12,590 nucleotides of DNA from Elusimicrobiota bacterium (GTDB taxonomy: Bacteria; Elusimicrobiota; Endomicrobiia; Endomicrobiales; Endomicrobiaceae): assembly GCA_031256695.1 (NCBI GenBank), contig JAIRQB010000086.1:1-12590 (forward strand), in the 5' to 3' direction. Below the pieces are notes generated by a model that saw only the letters and a list, made by a program, of their open reading frames with translations, ran no database searches and was not told the origin of the DNA. Below, in pieces: positions 10,901 to 12,590 of the stretch (position 1 is its first letter; each line of letters starts with the position of its first letter). Position numbers and translations under genes: made by a program.

Positions 10901-12590
10901 TGCCCCAAAACTGTCTGCCGTATTGCCTATAAAACTCAAATGTTTTACCTGCCCGCCCGTCTGAAGGCTGAAATTTACAGTTGAATTTATTAAATAAAGC
11001 GCTCCGCCTGACCCCTGTCCTTTGCTTGTTCCCGTAGGCGCCGCTATATTGTATCCAAACATTATCTCCCTATCGTTAAAATTTATCCCGCTAAATCTTG
11101 AATAAATTGCGCCTCCGCTATGGGCTGTATTTCCTTCCATCTTTAAAATTCCGCCCGTTGAAATAACCGAAGTCTCGCCGAGAAAATCTATGTTTGCATA
11201 TTGGCTATATATGCCTCCGCCAAACTTTGAGGCAACATTGTTTAATATTTGAGTGTCTTTGTTTAAAAACCGCAAAACTGCAGTAGTCAAATAAATTGCC
11301 CCGCCATTGCCATTGTATGCCGTATTGTTTAAAAGTTCTAATTCAGGGATTTCGTCAAAATAGACTAAATTTTGATTGGCAAAAAAGCCGAAGCCGCCGT
11401 GGTCAGCGGTATTGTATATCCCGCTCAACTTGTCTATGTGAGCAAATATGAGAGAAGTATTGAAATTGTTTATATAAATTGCTCCGCCCGACATCTCAGC
11501 CGTATTATAAGAGAAAAGCAAATTTTTCATATAACTATAGACTACATTGGCATTGTCATAATCTATAAAAATCGCTCCGCCCGAAGATATTGCCGTATTG
11601 TAAGAGTATTTTGTCTCATTCATACCTGTAAAAATGACAGAAGAGCCGTTGTTTACATACATTCCCCCGCCTTCTTCTGAATAATTGTCTACAAATTCAA
11701 CTTCTACTCCGTCAAAAATGACTACTGAATGATTGTCAACTGACAAAATTCCGCCCAAAGTGGCGCTGTTTTCTATAAATGAAATTTTATTTTTCCTATT
11801 TCCAGCGCTTGCAAATGAAACTGTTGAATGATTGTCCACAGCCAAGCCGCCGCCCATACCGCCTGCTGTATTTCTGTAAAACAATACATCAGTGCCTACA
11901 AAATCAACCCGTGTCCCATTGTTTGTATAGATAACCCCGCCATTACTGCCCGCATAATTGTTTTGGAAAGTTGCCGTATCATTGTTAAAGGATATTGAAG
12001 AGGCATAGAATGTGAAAGCGCCGCCGTTATTGCTGTTTGGATTTGACTCGGCGCGGTTGGAATCCATCAGCACTTTCATATCGCTGAAATGAAAACTGCG
12101 CTTTTCAAAATATATAAAACCGCCTTCTCCGGCAGTATTGTATAGCGCATTTATTTCTTTAGCGCCTATGGTCCCAAAAATAGAATTTGCATCCACATAA
12201 AAAACTCCGCCGCCGTCTATAGCGCTGTTATTCCTAAAATCCAAAATGTCTATATTGTCAAAAACTACCGTTGAGCGCTCTGCATAAATAGCCCCGCCTG
12301 AACTTGCAGAATGATTGTATTCAAGCAAAGCGTATATATTGTCAAAAATAATGTCTGTATTTTTTAAATACAGCGCTCCGCCGCTACCTTTTAAAGAAGT
12401 ATTGCTGGTCAAAATAACATCGGTATCGTTAAATCTAAAATACTGGCTTCCAAAATATGCAAAACCGCCTTCCCCGCCATAGTTGAATTCCCCTATTACC
12501 TTCTTTATCTCTTTGAATGTCAATTTTGCCGTTTCATTTACATAAAAAACTCCGCCGCCGCCGAGTTCTGTAGTATTGTGATGAAAATGC
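7928..12590 (-). CDS. Giant Pmp-repeat autotransporter with C-terminal OmpA-like domain (5' end outside window)
   Basis: The reading frame is open to the right edge, so the start and any signal peptide are missing; 1553 codons are visible. Residue 1 here is the codon at 12523-12521, a TTG that is probably internal. Residues up to about 700 are Chlamydia-type polymorphic outer-membrane repeats (N-T/S-A..GGAIY), predicting a secreted beta helix. Residues 741-771 resemble an autotransporter-associated repeat (KTGEGLLYI). A helical linker (about 976-1020) leads to an autotransporter beta barrel (about 1026-1298, WIEGDY to LSAGITYRL). An acidic linker (1304-1322) precedes an OmpA-like peptidoglycan-binding domain (about 1326-1440) with GNAD (1371-1374), LSIMRARAV (1385-1393) and GRARNRRAEI. 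A 90-residue charged, probably disordered tail ends the protein. No cysteine is visible. It is likely an outer-membrane adhesin anchored to the wall. Confidence 0.85.
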   Translation of the reverse strand, partial: HFHHNTTELGGGGVFYVNETAKLTFKEIKKVIGEFNYGGEGGFAYFGSQYFRFNDTDVILTSNTSLKGSGGALYLKNTDIIFDNIYALLEYNHSASSGGAIYAERSTVVFDNIDILDFRNNSAIDGGGVFYVDANSIFGTIGAKEINALYNTAGEGGFIYFEKRSFHFSDMKVLMDSNRAESNPNSNNGGAFTFYASSISFNNDTATFQNNYAGSNGGVIYTNNGTRVDFVGTDVLFYRNTAGGMGGGLAVDNHSTVSFASAGNRKNKISFIENSATLGGILSVDNHSVVIFDGVEVEFVDNYSEEGGGMYVNNGSSVIFTGMNETKYSYNTAISSGGAIFIDYDNANVVYSYMKNLLFSYNTAEMSGGAIYINNFNTSLIFAHIDKLSGIYNTADHGGFGFFANQNLVYFDEIPELELLNNTAYNGNGGAIYLTTAVLRFLNKDTQILNNVASKFGGGIYSQYANIDFLGETSVISTGGILKMEGNTAHSGGAIYSRFSGINFNDREIMFGYNIAAPTGTSKGQGSGGALYLINSTVNFSLQTGGQVKHLSFIGNTADSFGAIYVQDSVVKFNNIELLEFIDNETMNMNTSTGSYGGVFGSGNGKGESIIDIGNVGFLYAHNNKANRGGFLYLNEAVQDVNIMTIEASSNTAKNGSGGAIYIAGVRREVNIGGDLTNRDTLFIGNRASADGGAIYAIGITTVNINAKSLGRDVIFRDNESGAGLNDVFTASGAVLSFNVESDSRENRKIELHGGIGGEADTVIRKTGEGLLYIAGKVDYYGLLDLRRGVTRLDGGNMIDNKASLGDVNLGYEPGQFSELELKTLGLTRMTLNIRGIANINGKLTLSANAAKGEVDKILVNDSGEFNIGDQIAADLNVVIYGGIGSFEDTIIEAAKLNGYFNNYEAINRNASGAPIIASPKFSRHGVFVQDTYLIYYDDAIKFGGKSRSNFGGFIAGLTHNQSEAAKLFDRLDNSKGIEELVTGISILAIDEENERDGTFKNLRKTLDKISGSFIIRSIMSAVYNDSEEIFYSKIREIDARDKNRKLNQAWIEGDYNQFRYDGEESFTLGGTDNTGFGFRAGSPIKRGDNSLTGIYAGYESRSLTEEQDTADISEIEAGFYYGKYFGVKTAFKGNIGASLASLDINRKIELPEFQDNLLSNFNTLNIMLNGQLEYTINAAKEVDIKPYIGLKNTFINNAVITDSGGQAALEVAGGSYLRTLLLAGLRIEDEKGAFRWALRGYGGYTLIGARPEYEIRLINAPIESDVMKVRGMTLGAEVGVGASAEYIASSRLSVFAGGNFSYGLAFNRLYLSAGITYRLGQSFKDVVEFSDEEEDEYAEDESGYLKDMKFVRLLAAEFEFGKYNLTREAVENIKAAAEEIKRYNYTRITVEGNADVIGEEKLNKSLSIMRARAVYEELYRNGIPLNNMRYIDFKGSADPIASNMTEEGRARNRRAEIVIEYPDDDAVSARQERLNAATERRQEQIRTAPKDISVFETDEEIEVSVDTASPATPANRQSRRLRTIDLIDMSVADIERVSGETENDADSGAVAK
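10502..12590 (-). repeat. Pmp-type GGAIY repeat array inside the surface-protein gene
   Basis: About 24 copies of a degenerate motif of the type F/Y-x-N-N/T-T/S-A-x-x-G-G-A-I-Y are spaced mostly 28-36 residues apart. Examples are GGALY (48-52), GGAIY (76-80), GGVFY (105-109), GGVIY (195-199), GGAIY (346-350), GGGIY (435-439), GGAIY (636-640) and GGAIY (670-674), numbered from the codon at 12523. At least one more copy (GGGGVFYV) lies upstream of that codon. Such repeats form beta-helix passengers in Chlamydia Pmp proteins. The copies differ at the DNA level, so this is an old array, not a fresh tandem expansion. Confidence 0.85.

Noticed and set aside
12521..12523. TTG at 12523 as the true start of the giant surface gene
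   Set aside because: The frame stays open to the window edge and the upstream 22 codons contain another repeat motif (GGGGVFYVNETA), so translation must begin outside the window.
10502..12590. CRISPR-like or nucleotide-level tandem repeat in the long repetitive stretch
   Set aside because: The periodicity is at protein level (GGAIY motifs about 30 residues apart). The DNA copies are diverged and spacing varies, so it is a coding repeat and not an array.

Overview
The window is a 12.6 kb piece of a bacterial chromosome with modest GC content. Every supported gene lies on the minus strand, so it reads from right to left. The organism is almost certainly a diderm (Gram-negative) bacterium. The largest gene encodes an outer-membrane autotransporter barrel joined to an OmpA-like peptidoglycan-binding domain. 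Chlamydia-type Pmp (GGAIY) repeats, a fused mannose-1-phosphate guanylyltransferase/phosphomannomutase-like protein and a split transketolase together make me lean towards Elusimicrobiota or a similar host-associated lineage. That is an impression from memory, not a demonstrated assignment.

Layout in transcription order. (1) 12590-7928: the 3' part of a giant surface protein whose start lies outside the window. It has about 24 Pmp-type repeats, an autotransporter beta barrel, an OmpA-like domain and a disordered tail, and is followed by a strong terminator. (2) 7745-7672: tRNA-Arg(UCU), with its own terminator. (3) 7457-4953: an 834-residue nucleotidyltransferase/left-handed beta-helix protein fused to a phosphomannomutase-like region whose catalytic loops have all decayed, followed by a nested palindromic repeat. 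(4) 4762-158: a tightly packed run of ruvA, ruvB, a nitroreductase-family gene, an atypical RpiB-family isomerase, and the N- and C-terminal subunits of transketolase. Gaps are 34, 68 and 68 nt, then a 1-nt overlap, then 14 nt, so co-transcription is plausible. (5) 157-1: an intergenic stretch with small palindromes and a tandem repeat.

How the genes relate. The isomerase and the two transketolase halves form a translationally coupled sugar-phosphate module of the non-oxidative pentose phosphate type. The isomerase lacks the two histidines of classical RpiB and looks more like the erythrulose-4-phosphate isomerase branch. RuvAB is the Holliday-junction branch-migration motor; RuvB looks intact, while RuvA has unusually degenerate helix-hairpin-helix motifs and no visible acidic pin. 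The nucleotidyltransferase fusion probably supplies or regulates an activated sugar for the cell envelope.

I see no CRISPR array, insertion sequence, phage gene or rRNA. The best leads for something undescribed are the autotransporter-OmpA architecture and the fusion with a dead mutase region. I do not see a new multi-gene defence or secretion system.
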